64,000 nt of DNA from an uncultured Oscillospiraceae bacterium (GCA_900544375.1 UQUZ01000001.1:87151-151150); one strand, 5' to 3'. Positions 23,823 to 32,938 are shown, counted from the stretch's first letter. Made by a program: numbers and translations. Notes: a model not told the origin generated them from the letters alone.

Positions 23823-25241
23823 TTATTCCAAGCCGAAGAAGGCTTTAAAGGCGCGGAAGGCCATATAAACGTCGATTTTAGAAACCACCTCAAAGGGCGC
23901 GTGCATCGAAAGCACCGGAACGCCAACATCCACAACGTCCACATCGAGGTTCGCTACATACATGGCAACCGTTCCGCCGCCGCCGAGATCTACCCTGCCG
24001 AGCTCCCCGGTTTGCCAGCAGATTTGTTTTTCGTCAAAAAGCCTGCGCACTTCGCCCATGAATTCCGCGCTGGCGTCCGACGTGCCCGATTTGCCGCGGG
24101 AGCCGGTGTATTTTGTCACGACTACGCCGCGGTTGAGGTAGGCGGCGTTTTTCTTTTCAATCACATCCGGGAAAGTGGGGTCAAAGGCGGCGTTCACATC
24201 CGCGGACAGGCAGCGGGAGCGGCTGAGCACGTCGCGCGCCTCCAGCCCTTCCATGCGGGCGAGATCCGCGATGAAATATTTGAGATAGGAGGAGTTGAGG
24301 CCGGTGTTGCCATCGCTGCCCGTCTCCTCCTTATCGGTGAGGACGGTGATCGCCGTATATTCCGGCTTTTCGCAGGCAAAGGCCGCCATAGCGGCCGGGT
24401 ATGCGCACACACGGTCGTCATGGCCGTAGCCGCCGATCATGCTGCGGTCAAAGCCGATGTCGCACACCGGGAAGGCGGGCACGAGCTCAAGCTCCGCGCT
24501 GAGGAAATCGCTCTCCACAATGCCGTATTTTTCATGGAGCAGCTTCATAATATTGAGCTTCACAAGCTCGCTGCCCTCATCGCTGCGGAAGGGCCGGCTG
24601 CCGATGAGAATGTTGAGCTCCTCGCCCCGCACGCCGTCTGCAAGCGTGCGCTTCATCTGCTCCTGTGCCAAATGGGGGAGCAGGTCGGTTACAACGAATT
24701 TCGGCTCATCCGGCTGCTCGCCGATGCTCACATTGATCTTGCTGCCGTCGCGGCGGATGATCACGCCGTGCAGAGAGAGGGGAATTGCCGTCCACTGGTA
24801 TTTTTTGATGCCGCCGTAATAATGGGTTTTGAACAGGGCCATCTCAAAATCCTCATAGAGTGGGTTGGGCTTGAGATCAAGGCGGGGAGAATCAATATGC
24901 GCCGCGGCAATCCGCACGCCTTCTCCCACGCTCTTTTCCCCGATGACGGCGAGAATAATGGCTTTTTCCCGGTTTAGGCGGTAAACTTTATCGCCCGCGT
25001 GGTATTTCTTTTGCGGATTAAAGGGAGTGAAGCCCAGCGCCTCTGCCTTGCGGCAGAAAAATCCAGCGGCTTCTCGCTCCGTTTTGGCGGAATTTAAAAA
25101 GACCTTGTAATCCTCGCAAAATTGATCGGCGCGCTCAATCTCCGCGTCGGCCAGGCCGCCGCGCATCGCGTGCTTCGGCTTGAGGAACAATTCCTCCTGT
25201 AGCTGCTCGGCCTTGCTCTTTTCTTTGCCTAAATTGCTCAT
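23823..25241 (-). CDS. apeA: M18-family aminopeptidase
   Basis: Zinc aminopeptidase of 472 residues. The M18 signature residues are clear: AAHIDSPRLDLKP (first metal His and Asp), GGYGHDDRVCAY, VLTDKEETGSDGNTG (catalytic Glu pair) and SMHAPFEVVSKIDVY (last metal His) near the C-terminus. M18 enzymes remove N-terminal acidic or neutral residues and act as large oligomers in the cytosol. Its ATG overlaps the stop codon of the transglycosylase gene by 4 bases, so it is the last gene of the prfA-containing run. The symbol is by family similarity. Confidence 0.92.
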   Translation of the reverse strand: MSNLGKEKSKAEQLQEELFLKPKHAMRGGLADAEIERADQFCEDYKVFLNSAKTEREAAGFFCRKAEALGFTPFNPQKKYHAGDKVYRLNREKAIILAVIGEKSVGEGVRIAAAHIDSPRLDLKPNPLYEDFEMALFKTHYYGGIKKYQWTAIPLSLHGVIIRRDGSKINVSIGEQPDEPKFVVTDLLPHLAQEQMKRTLADGVRGEELNILIGSRPFRSDEGSELVKLNIMKLLHEKYGIVESDFLSAELELVPAFPVCDIGFDRSMIGGYGHDDRVCAYPAAMAAFACEKPEYTAITVLTDKEETGSDGNTGLNSSYLKYFIADLARMEGLEARDVLSRSRCLSADVNAAFDPTFPDVIEKKNAAYLNRGVVVTKYTGSRGKSGTSDASAEFMGEVRRLFDEKQICWQTGELGRVDLGGGGTVAMYVANLDVDVVDVGVPVLSMHAPFEVVSKIDVYMAFRAFKAFFGLE

Positions 25242-25825
25242 GATGTGGTTCCTCCTATATGATAAAGATTCTGGTAGCGGTGCATGGCGTTCGTTACCTT
25301 TTTGACATAATGGGCGGTTTCTGGGATAGGGATGCTGTCGAGCGTTTTGCCATCCTGCGACACGCCCGGATCCTTTAGCCAGCGGTTAACCTGCCCCCGC
25401 CCGGCGTGATAAGCGGCGAGAATCTCCTGCGTGGTGCCGAATTCCTCCTTGAGCAGGCGCAAAAACAGGGTGCCGTAGCGCACGTTTACTTCCTTATCAA
25501 AGAGCGCGTCGCCCTCTAACGTTTCGCCCGTTTTGCTCTGAAGCCACTGGAAGGTGGGGAGTGTGAGCTGCATGAGCCCTTTCGCCTTTGCCGCGGAAAC
25601 GGCCTCGGCGTCAAAATCGCTCTCCGTTTTCATCACGGCGTAGACAAGCGCTTCATCCAGCCCGTTTTCATCGGCATAGCGCTCGACCAGCGCCGCCTCC
25701 TTCATTGGGTAAAACGCCTTGAGCAGAGAGCGGTAGGATACCGCTGTCACCACGGCCACCAGGGCGGCAAAGAGAAGAAACAGAAGGCTGATTTTCAAAA
25801 AAGCTTTTTGTTTTCGGGTTTCCAT
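25238..25825 (-). CDS. Membrane-anchored lytic transglycosylase (Slt-type)
   Basis: 195 residues: signal-anchor helix at about 10-30 (ISLLFLLFAALVAVVTAV), then a goose-lysozyme-like SLT domain. Motifs: LVYAVMKTESDFD with the catalytic Glu, AKGLMQLT, VNVRYGTLFL, ILAAYHAGRGQVNRWL and the closing ETAHYVKKVTNA. Cleaves peptidoglycan glycan strands to anhydromuropeptides at the outer face of the membrane. GAAAGGGAG precedes the ATG. It is coupled to apeA through an ATGA overlap; clostridial genomes often carry this small version. Confidence 0.92.
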   Translation of the reverse strand: METRKQKAFLKISLLFLLFAALVAVVTAVSYRSLLKAFYPMKEAALVERYADENGLDEALVYAVMKTESDFDAEAVSAAKAKGLMQLTLPTFQWLQSKTGETLEGDALFDKEVNVRYGTLFLRLLKEEFGTTQEILAAYHAGRGQVNRWLKDPGVSQDGKTLDSIPIPETAHYVKKVTNAMHRYQNLYHIGGTTS

Positions 25826-25867
25826 CGCTGGCCGCTCCCTTTCTGTTATGCATTTTGCTGCATATTT

Positions 25868-26485
25868 TTATGCTTCTTCTGTGAAACGGATGCGCGCCCA
25901 TACGGGCTCCAACTCCTGTTGCAGGTCAAACGGGGGATAATTCCGCACCAAAAAATCCGCGTGCTCTTTATAGTATGTCTCACTTTTTTGCGCATTCACA
26001 CGCAGGCGGGCAGATTCTTCGCTGATTTGATCGCGCTGCATGATGCGTTTGATCCGCAGCTCTTCCGGCGCGATGACGGCGATGATGAAATCGCAGGCGC
26101 GGTTTTCGCCGCTTTCAAAGAGCTGAGGCGCATCCAGCACCACGGCTTTTGCTTCGTTCTGAAAAGCGCATGCCGTTTCGGCGCGCATTTGTTGGATGAT
26201 CGCGGGGTGTGTGATTGCGTTGAGCCGCGCCGTCTGCCCAGGGGAGGAGAAGGCGCGCTGTGCAAGCAGAGGGCGGTTGAGCGACCCATCCGGCAGGATG
26301 AGATCCGCTCCAAATGCAGCCGCCAGGGCGGAGAGAACAAAGCTGCCCGGCCGCGTCACCTTGCGGGCGATTTCATCCGCATCGATCACCGCCAGGCCCT
26401 GCGCGCGCAAGAGGGCGGCCGCCGTGCTTTTGCCCGCCCCTGTTTGCCCGGTCAGACCAATGACGGGGCCTTTTTTGTTTGTCAT
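25868..26485 (-). CDS. coaE: Dephospho-CoA kinase
   Basis: Last step of coenzyme A synthesis, phosphorylating the ribose 3'-OH. 205 residues from the ATG at 26485 (GGAAGGA 11 bases upstream; the frame continues 24 codons without a site). P-loop GLTGQTGAGKST near 9-20, DADEIARKVTRPG, then HPAI, VLDAPQLFESG and the lid region RIMQRDQISEESARLRVNAQ. One point is unusual: the family consensus is VLD(V/I)PLLFE, here VLDAPQLFE. Part of the prfA-sua5-coaE-slt-apeA run. Confidence 0.94.
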   Translation of the reverse strand: MTNKKGPVIGLTGQTGAGKSTAAALLRAQGLAVIDADEIARKVTRPGSFVLSALAAAFGADLILPDGSLNRPLLAQRAFSSPGQTARLNAITHPAIIQQMRAETACAFQNEAKAVVLDAPQLFESGENRACDFIIAVIAPEELRIKRIMQRDQISEESARLRVNAQKSETYYKEHADFLVRNYPPFDLQQELEPVWARIRFTEEA

Positions 26486-26575
26486 GATGAAAGCAGTCCT
26501 TCCATATGGGAGATCGTGAGGGCGTTTGTAAAATGCAAAATTCCTTTGAAAAAGCAATTAAAAAACGCTTCCCAA

Positions 26576-27601
26576 TTATACATCAATCATTTCAAACGCG
26601 GCGGCACGCAGCAGCCGGTTATAAACAGCAAGGCCCACGCCCTGCTTTTCCGGGCAGCGCGCATAGGCGGTGTGGATACCCATCGCGTCGAGTGAACGCA
26701 ACGCATCGAACAGGCGCTGTGCCTGAGAGGAAGGGTCTCCCTCCCTGCCACAGGAGAGCGCGCGCACATGTAGGGCGGCTTCTTCCCCCTCATAGCATAG
26801 CGCTGCAACGCCCGCGCCCGCGTGATTGTTGACATATTGCGCATAGCGCTGAAATGGCCCGCGCAGGATTACCACATGGGCCTTCGGTGCATAGTGCTTA
26901 TATTTCATGCCGGGAGAGGCGGCCTTTTCCCCTACCGCCAGCTGCTCCTCTACGGCGCGGTCTATTTCCACCTTGCCGAGTACGGCGCGCAGCTGCTCCG
27001 GCGTAATGCCGCCCGGGCGTAAAAGCCTGGGGCAGGGCGATGCGAGTGTTACAACAGTGGATTCTACGCCCACCGAACAGGGGCCGCCATCCACCACCGC
27101 CTGAATGCGCCCTGCCATATCCGCCAGCACATGCTGTGCCGTGGTGGGGCTGGGGCTGCCCGAAAGGTTGGCGGAAGGGGCGGCAAGCGGCACGCCTGCC
27201 GCTTGAATGATTGCGCGGGCGAGCGGGTGGGAGGGCATACGCACCGCAACCGTGTCAAGCCCGGCGCTGACTTCCTCCGGAATCGCGGGGGATTTTGGCA
27301 GGATCATCGTCAGCGGACCCGGCCAATAGGCGCGGGCAAGCCGGATTGCCTGCGTGGGCACTTCACCGACCAAGGGATAAAGCTGCGAAAACGCCGCGAT
27401 ATGGACGATCAGCGGATTATCCTGCGGGCGGCCCTTCGCCTGAAAAATTTTTGCCACAGCCTGCCCGTCAAGCGCGTTTGCGGCAAGGCCATAGACGGTT
27501 TCCGTCGGGATTCCGATAAGGCCGCCCGCGCGCAGGAGTGCGCCGATTTCCGCCAGCGCCGGCTGGTCGTCCGGTGTGATCTGATAAAGGTTTGTCTGCA
27601 T
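26576..27601 (-). CDS. Threonylcarbamoyl-AMP synthase
   Basis: Makes the threonylcarbamoyl-adenylate used for the t6A modification of ANN-reading tRNAs. 341 residues from the ATG at 27601 (AAAGGA 11 bases upstream): YrdC domain 1-200 (GGLIGIPTETVYGLAANAL, KGRPQDNPLIVH, PSANLSGSPSPTTA, STVV) and a C-terminal Sua5 domain (about 225-341), so it is the two-domain Sua5/YwlC type rather than the short TsaC type. It directly follows prfA. The release-factor methylase gene prmC, often between the two in Firmicutes, is absent here. Confidence 0.94.
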   Translation of the reverse strand: MQTNLYQITPDDQPALAEIGALLRAGGLIGIPTETVYGLAANALDGQAVAKIFQAKGRPQDNPLIVHIAAFSQLYPLVGEVPTQAIRLARAYWPGPLTMILPKSPAIPEEVSAGLDTVAVRMPSHPLARAIIQAAGVPLAAPSANLSGSPSPTTAQHVLADMAGRIQAVVDGGPCSVGVESTVVTLASPCPRLLRPGGITPEQLRAVLGKVEIDRAVEEQLAVGEKAASPGMKYKHYAPKAHVVILRGPFQRYAQYVNNHAGAGVAALCYEGEEAALHVRALSCGREGDPSSQAQRLFDALRSLDAMGIHTAYARCPEKQGVGLAVYNRLLRAAAFEMIDV

Positions 27602-27636
27602 GGAAGCCCCGTTCCTTTCCAAAGCAAGTGCGGGTG

Positions 27637-28713
27637 TTAAGCATCGCTTTCCGCTTTGAGCTTTTCCGCTGTGTCCGCCGTGATGAGCGCGTCGATCACT
27701 TCATCGAGCGCGCCATTCATAATCTGCTCGATTTTATAGAGCGTTAGGCCGATGCGGTGATCGCTGACGCGGCCCTGTGGGAAATTGTAGGTGCGGATGC
27801 GCTCACTGCGGTCGCCCGTGCCTACCTGCGCGCGGCGTTCGCCTGCAATCGCCTCATGCTGCTTTTCCCGCTCCGCCTCCAAAATGCGCGAACGCAGGAT
27901 TTTCATCGCGCGGTCTTTATTCTTATATTGGCTGCGCTCGTCCTGGCATTCGACCACCGTGCCGGTGGGCAGGTGCGTGATGCGGATGGCGGATTCCGTT
28001 TTATTGACATGCTGCCCGCCCGCGCCGCCGGAGCGGTAGGTATCGATCTGCAAATCGGCGGGATTGATCTCCACATCCACCTCTTCCGCCTCCGGCAAAA
28101 CAGCCACGGTTACGGTGGAGGTATGGATGCGGCCCTGCGATTCCGTTTCCGGCACGCGCTGGACGCGGTGCACCCCGCTTTCAAATTTCAAGCGAGAGTA
28201 GGCCCCTTCGCCTTCAATCATAAAGCTAACCTCTTTGAAGCCGCCAAGCTCGGTTTCGTTTGCGCTGAGGATTTCGGCCTTCCAGCCCTTTGCCTCGGCG
28301 TACATGGAATACATGCGCAGGAGGGAGCCTGCAAACAGAGCCGCCTCCTCCCCGCCCGCGCCGCCGCGGATTTCTACGATCACGTTTTTTTCGTCGTTCG
28401 GGTCGCGCGGAAGCAGCAAAACTTTCAGCTCCTCCTGCGTGCGCTCCATTTCAGCGCGTGCCTGCTCCAGCTCTTCAAACACCATATCGTGGAACTCTTT
28501 ATCGAGCCCGCCCGCGTCGAGCAGAGCTTTCGCCTCCTGAAATGTATCGCGCGCCGCCTTGAACTGGCGGTATTTTTCAACGATCGGGGCCAGGCGCTTC
28601 GCCTCTTGCATGAGTTTTTTATACTGCGCCTGATCGGTGACGATCTCCGGGTCGCACAGCCGAAGCTGAACCTCTTCATAGCGCGTTTCAACCTTTTCTA
28701 ACTTTTCCAGCAT
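27637..28713 (-). CDS. prfA: Peptide chain release factor 1
   Basis: Recognises UAA/UAG stops. 358 residues from the ATG at 28713: the in-frame ATG at 28725 sits directly on the GGAAGG ribosome site, while 28713 has proper spacing and the conserved MLEKLEKVETRY start. Domain order is normal: helical domain 1, then DPNDEKNVIVEIRGGAGGEEAALFAG, the PETESQGRIHTSTVTVAV stop-codon (PxT) region, and SGGAGGQHVNKTESAIR with the GGQ peptidyl-hydrolysis loop near 230. DUF951 precedes it and sua5 follows. Confidence 0.97.
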   Translation of the reverse strand: MLEKLEKVETRYEEVQLRLCDPEIVTDQAQYKKLMQEAKRLAPIVEKYRQFKAARDTFQEAKALLDAGGLDKEFHDMVFEELEQARAEMERTQEELKVLLLPRDPNDEKNVIVEIRGGAGGEEAALFAGSLLRMYSMYAEAKGWKAEILSANETELGGFKEVSFMIEGEGAYSRLKFESGVHRVQRVPETESQGRIHTSTVTVAVLPEAEEVDVEINPADLQIDTYRSGGAGGQHVNKTESAIRITHLPTGTVVECQDERSQYKNKDRAMKILRSRILEAEREKQHEAIAGERRAQVGTGDRSERIRTYNFPQGRVSDHRIGLTLYKIEQIMNGALDEVIDALITADTAEKLKAESDA

Positions 28714-28788
28714 AGAATGAACCATCCTTCCTTTGGGGGAAAGCCGCAGGGGGCCTTCCAGCGTCTCGATTCAAACGGTCAATCGGCG

Positions 28789-28995
28789 CTAAGTTTCCGC
28801 ATCCGGCACGGCGGAACCTTCCCGAAGGATTTTTTTAATATTCTTTTCGATTTTGGCGCGCGGCGCCATAATCTCACGCCCGCACTTTGTGCAACGGATG
28901 CGAAAATCCATCCCCGCGCGGAGTACGAGGAATTCTTTATTTTTGCAGGGGTGTTCTTTTTTCATCATTAAGATGTCGCCGGGCCTCACATCCAT
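28789..28995 (-). CDS. DUF951 family small protein
   Basis: 68 residues beginning at the ATG 28995 (GGAGGC nine bases upstream; the open frame continues 60 codons upstream over the promoter region). It matches DUF951 closely: MDVRPGDILMMKKEHPCKN, then FLVLRAGMDFRIRCTKCGR and a basic helix (PRAKIEKNIKKI). Two Cys in CTKC plus one in HPCK suggest a small metal-binding beta fold, related in style to RNA-binding KOW/SH3 barrels. The family is near-universal in Firmicutes and functionally uncharacterised. First gene of the minus-strand prfA run. Confidence 0.9.
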   Translation of the reverse strand: MDVRPGDILMMKKEHPCKNKEFLVLRAGMDFRIRCTKCGREIMAPRAKIEKNIKKILREGSAVPDAET

Positions 28996-29222
28996 ACCCA
29001 AATCGCCTCCAGCCGGATTCCAAAAGGAAAAGATATGGTAAATATTATAGCACAAAGGGGCATGAAAAAAAAGCATTTCCCATATATATAGCAACGTAGC
29101 CGGGCCGTATTTGCGCCCCTTAGGCGGAATGCCGGCAGCCGCAAACGAGCGGCAAGGGCAGGTAGGGTCATGCATAGTATGAGAAAAAAGAGGCCGCTTC
29201 AGGCGGTGAAATGGGTGGGAAA

Positions 29223-30164
29223 ATGAAACATTTTAAGCCGGAAGGCTGGCTAATGGACACACCGGAAAACCGCGCTGCGTTTGCATCCTCCGCCGCGCTG
29301 CGCGATGCCTATTTTGAGGGCAGAATTTTGGAAGCGCGCGCGCTGTTGTGCGATAAAGATCACAATTTGCACGTTGATCTCGGCTGCATGGAGGGGATCA
29401 TCCCGCGTGAGGAGGCGGCCGTGGGCATCGAGGAGGGCAAGGTGCGGGATATCGCCATTATTTCAAGGGTGAATAAGCCGGTTATGTTTCGCATCACAGG
29501 CTTCGATGCGGACGCGCTAGGCCGCACCTCGGCGATTCTCAGCCGCCGTAGCGTACAATTAGAGTGCATGGAAACCGATATTGCCCGCCTGACGCCAGGC
29601 GAGGTAATCGATGCGCGTGTATCCCACATGGAGGGCTTCGGCGTTTTTTGCGACATTGGGGCAGGGCTGAGCGCGCTAATGCCGATTGATAGTATCTCTG
29701 TTTCCCGCATTCCGCATCCGTCGGAGCGGTTCCGCACGGGCGAGGATATCCGCGCTCTGGTCAAGGGGATTGACGAAAATGGGCGCATCACGCTCACGCA
29801 CAAAGAGCTGCTCGGCACCTGGGAGCAAAATGCCGCTCAATTCAAGGCGGGGGAGACGGTGCCGGGGGTGATCCGCTCTGTAGAGAAATATGGGGTATTT
29901 GTGGAGCTTACGCCGAATCTCGCGGGGCTTGCGGAATATGTGCAGGGCGTTTATGCGGGCCAGCATGCGAGCGTATATATCAAAAGCCTGATTCCGGAAC
30001 GCATGAAAATCAAGCTGATTATCGTGGATGCTTTTGACGCGGAGTATCCTCCCCCTCCGGTGACCTATTATACGGACAGTGACTACATCGACCATTGGAT
30101 TTATTCCCCGGAATGCTGCCCAAAGGTGGTTGAGAGCTTCTTTTCCCCTTTGGAGGAGCAGTAG
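29223..30164 (+). CDS. S1-domain RNA-binding protein (RpsA-like)
   Basis: 313 residues, cytosolic. Two S1-type OB folds can be outlined: about 120-195 (GEVIDARVSHMEGFGVFCDI, LSALMPIDSISVSR, GEDIRALVKGID and RITLTHKELLG) and about 205-275 (GETVPGVIRSVEKYGVFVEL, LAGLAEY). A more diverged N-terminal module (about 30-105) contains HVDLGCMEGIIPREE. Such proteins are often named 30S ribosomal protein S1 but are shorter than true S1. I prefer the ATG at 29223 to 29211; both have GGTG-type sites. Monocistronic, closed by a terminator. Confidence 0.85.
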   Translation: MKHFKPEGWLMDTPENRAAFASSAALRDAYFEGRILEARALLCDKDHNLHVDLGCMEGIIPREEAAVGIEEGKVRDIAIISRVNKPVMFRITGFDADALGRTSAILSRRSVQLECMETDIARLTPGEVIDARVSHMEGFGVFCDIGAGLSALMPIDSISVSRIPHPSERFRTGEDIRALVKGIDENGRITLTHKELLGTWEQNAAQFKAGETVPGVIRSVEKYGVFVELTPNLAGLAEYVQGVYAGQHASVYIKSLIPERMKIKLIIVDAFDAEYPPPPVTYYTDSDYIDHWIYSPECCPKVVESFFSPLEEQ

Positions 30165-30184
30165 GCAGGTTGAGAAAGCGGAGA

Positions 30185-30232
30185 AAAAATCCGTTTCTAG
30201 TGTCCCTTGTGGGAATCTGGAAACGGATTTTT
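30185..30232 (+). terminator. Terminator of the S1-domain gene
   Basis: Perfect 13-bp stem (30185-30197 with 30220-30232) whose 3' arm ends in TTTTT. Confidence 0.8.
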
Positions 30233-30376
30233 GTATATTCCGGCAAGGTAAGTTCTAGAAAAACATTTTTGTGCTTCAGAAACTGTTATCCTGCACAAAA
30301 ACAAAACGCCGGATTTGGACAAGTGAACAGGATTTTTTGAAATACGCCTCATTTAATGGATTCTCAAAAGTTTTTA

Positions 30377-30405
30377 TTGAACTGCATCATCAATTATGCT
30401 ATAAT
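30377..30405 (+). promoter_or_regulatory. Sigma-A promoter of the EF-G-like gene
   Basis: TTGAAC (30377-30382), 17-base spacer, TATAAT (30400-30405). Confidence 0.8.
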
Positions 30406-30491
30406 TCACGGTGACGCAGAAAAAATATTATTGGTTTTGAATAACAAATATGCTGCGCCCCGCTGGGGCGGGCGTGAAGGAGGAAATTGGT

Positions 30492-32558
30492 TTGAAAGCC
30501 TATCATGCAAAGGATATCCGAAATATTGCGATCGCCGGCCACGGCGGAAGGGGTAAAACGACGCTCGCAGAGGCGATGCTTTATCTGGCGGGGGTAACAG
30601 AGCGCCTCGGCCGCATTGCAGACGGGAATACCGTGCTCGACTATGATGGAGAAGAAAAAAAGCGCAGGGCCTCCGTTTCTACAGCAGTTGCGCCGCTGGA
30701 ATGGAATGGGATTAAGATGAACCTTGTCGACACGCCCGGCCTGTTCGATTTCGCAGGCGGAGTAAGCGAAGGCATTCGGGCAGCGGATTGTGTGCTGATT
30801 ACGACGGCTGCCGGCTGCAAATACGACGTTGGTGCGGAAAAGGCTTTCAAAGCGGCAGACGCACGCGGAATTGCGAAGATGTTTGCAATTACTAAGGTGG
30901 ATGCTGAGAATACCGATTTTTATAAAACGCTTGATTTCCTCAAGGAAGTTCATGAAACGCAGCTGTGCCCGATTGTTGTGCCCTATATGGAGGGCGGTGT
31001 GGTTCAGGCATATGTCAACCTCATGGCACAGAAGGCATTTACATATCAGAATGGTAAGGCAACCGAAGTTCCCGTCCCGCAGGATGCGCGTATTGCGGAG
31101 ATGATTAATTTTCTCAAGGAAGCGGTCGCCACGACGGATGACGAGCTAATGGAGAAATTTTTTGATGGCGCGGAGTTCACGCAGGAAGAGATCATCCGCG
31201 GCTTGCAGAACGGCATGACGGACGGCTCGATTTACCCTGTGTTTGCCTGCTCCGGCTACACGACTCAGGGCGTTGACCAACTGCTTGACTGTCTGTCGAA
31301 GATCGCGCCGCGCGCCTATGAATGCGCGGGTGAAACGGCGGAGGATGCGGATGGGAATCCGGTTGAGCTTCCCTGTGATGCGGATGGCCCGCTTGCCGCG
31401 ATTTGCTTTAAAACAATTGCCGACCCATTTGTGGGCAAGATGTCCTTCTTTAAGGTCGTATCCGGTAAAATCACGGCGGACGTTCCCGCCTATAATGCAC
31501 GCACGCAGGAGAGTGAGCGCATGGGTAAGATTATCTCTGTGCGCGGTGCGAAGCAGGAGGATATTTCGGAAATCGCAGCGGGCGATATCGGCGTTGTGAC
31601 AAAGCTCTCAAATATGCGCACGGGCGACACGCTGTGCAGCCCGAAAAAGGTATTGAAGCTCGCTCCTGTCTCCTTCCCGGAGCCGTGCCTGAGCATGGCG
31701 GTCAAGGTGGCGAAGAAGGGCGAGGAGGAAAAGGTAGCGGCGGGCCTTTTCCGTCTGATGGAGGAAGACCCCACCATCACCTTCCGGTCCAACCATGAAA
31801 CGCACGAGCAGATTCTTTCCGGCCTCGGCGAACAGCATCTTGATGTGATCGTTTCCAAGCTTAAAACGAAATTCGGCGTGGATGTATCCCTTAGCGTGCC
31901 GAAGGTGGCATACCGGGAATCCATCAAAAAGCGTGTGGAGGTGCAGGGCCGTCACAAGAAGCAGTCCGGCGGCCACGGGCAGTTTGGCGATGTGTTTATC
32001 CGCTTTGAGCCCTGCGACAGCGATGAGCTGGTGTTTGCGGAGGAGGTTGTGGGCGGCTCCGTGCCGAAAAACTTCTTCCCAGCTGTGGAAAAGGGCCTGC
32101 GCGATAGTGTCACAAAGGGCGTGTTGGCCGGGTATCCGATGGTTGGCTTGAAAGCGACGCTGTATGATGGATCTTACCATCCGGTAGATTCTTCAGAAAT
32201 GGCGTTTAAAACGGCGGCGTCTATTGCTTATAAAAACGGTATCCCGAAGGCGGACCCGGTCATTCTTGAACCGATTGGGACGTTAAAGGCCTATATGCCG
32301 GATGAGAAAATGGGCGATATCATGGGTGATATCACGAAGCGCCGTGGCCGCGTGTTGGGCATGGGCCCGGCAGAGGATAAAATGCAGGAGATTGTGGCTG
32401 AGGTGCCAATGGCGGAGATGGGCGATTTTGCAACGACGCTGCGCTCTGTAACGCATGGCAGGGGCCATTTCTCGCTGGAATTCACCCGCTATGAGGAAGC
32501 GCCGGCGAACGTGGCAGAAAAAGTAATTGAGGATGCGAAGGCACAGGAAGAAGAATGA
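30492..32558 (+). CDS. Elongation factor G-like GTPase lacking the catalytic histidine
   Basis: 688 residues from a TTG start (30492), eight bases after AAGGAGG; the upstream ATG lies before the leader hairpin. All five EF-G domains are present in order: G domain about 8-275, domain II about 295-390, III, IV (KSGGHGQFGDVFIRFEP and VPKNFFPAVEKGL) and V (KRRGRVLGM, LRSVTHGRGHFSLEF). The P-loop is GHGGRGKT (16-23) rather than AHIDAGKT, switch I lacks RGITI, and switch II reads DTPGLFDF with Leu84 where translating EF-G has the GTP-activating His. These traits match the EF-G-like paralogues of Clostridia, not the main fusA. Role not known. Confidence 0.9.
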   Translation: MKAYHAKDIRNIAIAGHGGRGKTTLAEAMLYLAGVTERLGRIADGNTVLDYDGEEKKRRASVSTAVAPLEWNGIKMNLVDTPGLFDFAGGVSEGIRAADCVLITTAAGCKYDVGAEKAFKAADARGIAKMFAITKVDAENTDFYKTLDFLKEVHETQLCPIVVPYMEGGVVQAYVNLMAQKAFTYQNGKATEVPVPQDARIAEMINFLKEAVATTDDELMEKFFDGAEFTQEEIIRGLQNGMTDGSIYPVFACSGYTTQGVDQLLDCLSKIAPRAYECAGETAEDADGNPVELPCDADGPLAAICFKTIADPFVGKMSFFKVVSGKITADVPAYNARTQESERMGKIISVRGAKQEDISEIAAGDIGVVTKLSNMRTGDTLCSPKKVLKLAPVSFPEPCLSMAVKVAKKGEEEKVAAGLFRLMEEDPTITFRSNHETHEQILSGLGEQHLDVIVSKLKTKFGVDVSLSVPKVAYRESIKKRVEVQGRHKKQSGGHGQFGDVFIRFEPCDSDELVFAEEVVGGSVPKNFFPAVEKGLRDSVTKGVLAGYPMVGLKATLYDGSYHPVDSSEMAFKTAASIAYKNGIPKADPVILEPIGTLKAYMPDEKMGDIMGDITKRRGRVLGMGPAEDKMQEIVAEVPMAEMGDFATTLRSVTHGRGHFSLEFTRYEEAPANVAEKVIEDAKAQEEE

Positions 32559-32631
32559 AAACCGCATGGATCCTCTCTTGGTACCGCGTGGTTATGGCAG
32601 GCATTGTTTAATATAAAAATTGAGAAAGGGG

Positions 32632-32672
32632 AACGGCGGCCTTCGAGTTGGGGGCGCGCCGTTTCTTTTTTT
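32632..32672 (+). terminator. Terminator of the EF-G-like gene
   Basis: 7-bp AACGGCG/CGCCGTT stem (32632-32638 with 32657-32663), 18-base loop, followed by TCTTTTTTT. Confidence 0.65.
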
Positions 32673-32908
32673 CACTCTCCAGTGTTTCCACAGGTTTTGG
32701 TGGAAAACTTTGTGGAAAGTATGGAAAACTAAGCAGATCAGGTGTTTTGATGGGCTTACCTCCTTGTTATCCACGAATCGGCCTTTGGCTGGATTTATAT
32801 TTGGCCAAAAAGCTGTGATAGCCGTCAGCAGCATCCCTCTGTTTTTTGGGTATAGCAAATATTAAAAAAATCGTCTGCAATAAGGCCTTGATTCAGTGGT
32901 TTTGTCGC

Positions 32909-32938
32909 TTGCATTCCGATTTGCCGCAATGCTATAAT
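32909..32938 (+). promoter_or_regulatory. Sigma-A promoter of guaB
   Basis: TTGCAT (32909-32914), 18-base spacer, TATAAT (32933-32938), 36 bases before the start codon. Confidence 0.75.

Larger units (their letters stand above)
30165..30491. other. Terminator, promoter and leader before the EF-G-like gene
   Basis: Holds the S1-gene terminator, a good promoter and an 80-base leader. In the leader a perfect 6-bp GC stem, CGCCCC-GCT-GGGGCG (30456-30470), sits 10 bases before the AAGGAGG site. Confidence 0.6.

Noticed and set aside
23399..23868. Overlapping 123- and 134-codon frames in the RHH-apeA gap
   Set aside because: Two frames of the same DNA both look open, rich in Arg/Pro/Ala/Cys, with no ribosome site; they cross hairpins.
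23814..24977. 387-codon frame antisense to the M18 aminopeptidase
   Set aside because: Shadow frame; all M18 motifs are on the minus strand and this one has no start signal.
32680..32776. TGTGGAAA words and TTATCCACG resembling DnaA boxes near guaB
   Set aside because: Only one near-match to TTATCCACA, no dnaA/dnaN neighbourhood and no AT-rich unwinding element; not an origin.
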